A stretch of DNA of 64,000 bases from Corynebacterium tuberculostearicum (lineage in GTDB: Bacteria > Actinomycetota > Actinomycetes > Mycobacteriales > Mycobacteriaceae), in contig NZ_CP069791.1 in assembly GCF_016894265.1 (NCBI RefSeq), positions 1,178,001-1,242,000 on the forward strand, written 5' to 3'. Of this stretch, positions 61,870 to 64,000 are shown one piece after another. The notes beneath the pieces are model-generated. The model worked only from the letters and a program-made list of their open reading frames with translations, was not told the origin of the DNA and did no database searches. The position numbers were made by a program, and so were the translations under genes. How positions within the stretch are numbered: position 1 is the stretch's first letter; every line of letters starts with the position of its first letter.

Positions 61870-63357
61870 CTACTTTAATTCAGCAATCTCGCGCAGGGCG
61901 GCAACCACCGTGCGGGTGGGCACGCCGGTGCCCATCTTCGGGGTGTATCCATAAGGGCCCGTGGTGTTGAAGGAAGGGCCAGCCACATCGATATGGGCCC
62001 ATTCGATTCCCTCGCCCACGAAGTGCTGGAGGTAGGTGCCGGCGTATTCCATGCCGCCCTCACGCTTGGCGTTGATATTGCGGATATCGGCGCTGGCGGA
62101 CTTCACGGATTCCTCGTGTTCCTCTAGCAAAGGCATGGCCCATGCCTTTTCGCCCACCTCGCGGCCAATCTCGGCCATGCGATCGCGGAATTCTTCCGAG
62201 CCCATCACGCCGGCGGTGCGCTCACCCAGGGCGACCATCTGGGCGCCGGTCAAGGTCGCGGTTTCGATGAGGTAATCGGGGTTGTCTTCGCTGGCGCGCG
62301 CAATGGCGTCGGCAAGCACGAGGCGGCCCTCCGCGTCAGTGTTGAGTACCTCGGAGGTAATGCCGCCGTAGTGGGTGATGACGTCACCCGGGCGGGTGGC
62401 ATCGCTGCCCGGCATGTTTTCTGCCAGCGGCAGGGTAGCGGTGATGCCCACCTTCAGGTTCAGCTTTGCCGCAGCGATGATGGCGGCGGCCATTGCAGCG
62501 GAACCGCCCATGTCAGAAATCATGTCCCACATCTTGGCGCCCGGCTTCAGGGAAATTCCGCCGGTATCAAAGGTAATGCCCTTGCCTACTAGGGCGACGT
62601 GGCGCTTGGCCTTCTTCGGCTTCCAGCTCAAGCGGACCAAGCGCGGCGGGCGGGCGGATCCGCGACCGACGGCCATGATGCCGCCAAAGCCCTGCTTTTC
62701 CAGCGCCTTTTCGTCCAAGACCTCGACTTCAAGGCCGGCCTCTGCCGCTTGGGCAGAGAGGAATTCGGCATAGGTTTCTGGGTAGAGCAGGTTGGAAGGG
62801 GTATTGACGAGGTCGCGGGCGATGAGAACGGACTCGGCGGTAATCTTGGCGCTGTCGAATTCCTTTTGTGCGGACTTCTCCGCCACCACGGTGAAAGTGG
62901 TGGTCTCCGCGGCCGACTCGGAGCGCAGGCCAGAATACTTATAGCCGCCGAGGATGAGGCCTTCCACCACTGGGGTGATACCGAAATCGCCCAGGGAGGT
63001 GGCTACGGCCCCCACCTTGGTGATGGAACGCGCGGCCTGGCCGGCGGCGCGGCGCAGCGTCTCATCGTCTACTTCTTCCGCATCGCCCAAGCCAACGGCG
63101 ATGATGGATGCTACACCCGCCTTAGCCGGAGCCGGCACGCGCGTGACTTCGCCGGCCTTGCCAGAGGCCCCGACGGCCACCAGCGCCTCATAAGTGGAGC
63201 GCAGCGCTGCGCCCCCAAGTAATTCGGTGCCTGGCAGTTCTAGGCCGCCTTCGCCCTCGAAAGCGGCGATAAGTAGAGCTTCCGCCTTCTTAGGAACCTT
63301 CTTTCCCAGCTTTACCTGGGGAAAGTGGCCGCGTGCTGGTAGATCGGACTGTGCCAT
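61870..63357 (-). CDS. pepA: Leucyl aminopeptidase (M17 cytosol aminopeptidase)
   Basis: A 495-residue dizinc or dimanganese peptidase. The metal- and substrate-binding motifs are LVGKGITFDTGGISLKPG, DMGGSAAMAAAI and the signature NTDAEGRLVLADA (near residue 338). The N-terminal regulatory domain is the usual one. It removes N-terminal residues from peptides in the cytosol. ATG 63357 follows AAAGGAGGAG; the frame is open upstream to 63462 but that part lies in the divergent promoter region. A copy of the 13-bp word lies at 62305. Confidence 0.95.
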   Translation of the reverse strand: MAQSDLPARGHFPQVKLGKKVPKKAEALLIAAFEGEGGLELPGTELLGGAALRSTYEALVAVGASGKAGEVTRVPAPAKAGVASIIAVGLGDAEEVDDETLRRAAGQAARSITKVGAVATSLGDFGITPVVEGLILGGYKYSGLRSESAAETTTFTVVAEKSAQKEFDSAKITAESVLIARDLVNTPSNLLYPETYAEFLSAQAAEAGLEVEVLDEKALEKQGFGGIMAVGRGSARPPRLVRLSWKPKKAKRHVALVGKGITFDTGGISLKPGAKMWDMISDMGGSAAMAAAIIAAAKLNLKVGITATLPLAENMPGSDATRPGDVITHYGGITSEVLNTDAEGRLVLADAIARASEDNPDYLIETATLTGAQMVALGERTAGVMGSEEFRDRMAEIGREVGEKAWAMPLLEEHEESVKSASADIRNINAKREGGMEYAGTYLQHFVGEGIEWAHIDVAGPSFNTTGPYGYTPKMGTGVPTRTVVAALREIAELK

Positions 63358-63460
63358 TGTCTCCTCCTTTATGGAAAGGCTTATCAATCTTCCCACCACT
63401 GTACCGCGCGGTGATGAACTTATTCCTGCCTCGCTATAGATAAAGGGGTAGATTGTGGGC

Positions 63461-64000
63461 ATGCTTGATTACACGATTACTCGTAACGATACCCCTACGT
63501 CCGCGGAAGAATTGAGCGATATCCTCGCCAATCCCGGCTTTGGCAAGCACTTTACAGACCACATGGTCACCATTGACTGGACCGAAGAAAAGGGATGGCA
63601 CGATGCTCAGGTGCGCCCATACGGACCGATGACCATGGAACCTGCCAGCAACGTATTCCATTATGGGCAGGCTATCTTTGAGGGCATCAAGGCCTACCGT
63701 CAGCCGGATGGTTCTATCGCTACTTTCCGGCCGGACCACAATGCGCAGCGCTTTATCAACTCCGCTGAGCGCCTGGCTATGCCCGAGCTTCCGCAGGAGG
63801 AGTTTATCGAGTCTCTGCGCCAATTGGTGGAAGCGGATCAGGACTGGGTACCAGAAGCCGGCGGGGAAGCAGCGCTGTACCTGCGCCCGTTTATGATCTC
63901 CACCGAGGTCTCCTTGGGCGTTCACCCCGCCAATTCCTACCGCTATGTGCTCATTGCCTCCCCAGCGGGTTCCTACTTCAGCGGCGGGATCAAGCCGGTT
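63461..64000 (+). CDS. ilvE: Branched-chain amino acid aminotransferase (partial, 5' part)
   Basis: The first 180 codons are in the window; the gene continues past the right edge. MLDYTITRNDTPTSAEEL, HMVTIDWTEEKGWHDAQVRP, FHYGQAIFEGIKAYRQPDG and ALYLRPFMISTEVSLGVHP match class IV aminotransferases of the IlvE group; the pyridoxal-phosphate lysine would come soon after the edge. It performs the last step of leucine, isoleucine and valine synthesis. ATG 63461 is near AAAGGGG and diverges from pepA. Confidence 0.94.
   Translation, partial: MLDYTITRNDTPTSAEELSDILANPGFGKHFTDHMVTIDWTEEKGWHDAQVRPYGPMTMEPASNVFHYGQAIFEGIKAYRQPDGSIATFRPDHNAQRFINSAERLAMPELPQEEFIESLRQLVEADQDWVPEAGGEAALYLRPFMISTEVSLGVHPANSYRYVLIASPAGSYFSGGIKPV

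Overview
The window looks like a chromosomal segment of a Corynebacterium. It is GC-rich and carries an MscCG-type glutamate-exporting channel, an AceE-type pyruvate dehydrogenase E1, an E2 protein with three lipoyl domains, the glnA2-glnE pair, a DUF3052 gene divergent from aceE, and an IS1249-like element. From family knowledge, much of the gene order follows the actinobacterial core block that in Mycobacterium tuberculosis runs roughly Rv2210 to Rv2244 (ilvE, gcv genes, pepA, dlaT, lipB, lipA, glnA1, glnE, glnA2, rnhA/cobC, ptpA, SURF1, aceE, ACP). Species cannot be fixed from sequence reading alone.

Layout. 0-16.5 kb: a cut-off PTS IIA gene, three small lipoproteins (one broken by an in-frame stop), a CAT-anticodon tRNA, a TRIC-type channel, mscCG, an Old Yellow Enzyme, a Tat-exported PhoD phosphatase, a serine hydrolase, an ACP/HAD pair divergent from an alpha/beta hydrolase, aceE and the DUF3052 gene. 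16.5-21.6 kb: a tRNA-Val followed by an accessory island. The island holds an intact IS1249-like element with an 8-bp target duplication, a lower-GC module of two uncharacterised genes with a palindromic operator, a decayed serine recombinase, a seven-unit array of 12-bp repeats, a frameshifted small gene, and the relic of a second IS1249-like element. 21.6-37.5 kb: core genes (SURF1, tyrosine phosphatase, NIF3, zinc-ribbon coiled coil, RNase H/CobC, RNase P RNA, RNB nuclease, galactokinase-like protein, CYTH/CHAD protein, DUF2786 protein, glnA2, glnE). 37.5-46.6 kb: a more variable stretch of small exported or hypothetical proteins, an ATPase, an MFS transporter, thrC, a lipoprotein protease, a Nudix enzyme, a TDT transporter and an AT-rich Abi-type HEPN gene with its own operator-like promoter. 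46.8-64 kb: glnA, RDD and DUF4191 membrane proteins, lipA, lipB, gcvH-gcvT-gcvP, the E2 gene, thiC under a TPP riboswitch, pncA, pepA and the start of ilvE.

How the genes work together. Lipoate is made by LipB and LipA and used by the neighbouring GcvH and E2 proteins; AceE at 13 kb feeds the same E2. Nitrogen assimilation is represented by GlnA, its adenylyltransferase GlnE, and GlnA2. The most unusual material lies in the accessory island (16.7-21.6 kb), in the Abi locus (45.5-46.6 kb), and in a 13-bp word, GGCGTCGGCAAGC, that I find nine times in 64 kb on both strands. All positions and motifs were read by eye; no database search was run.
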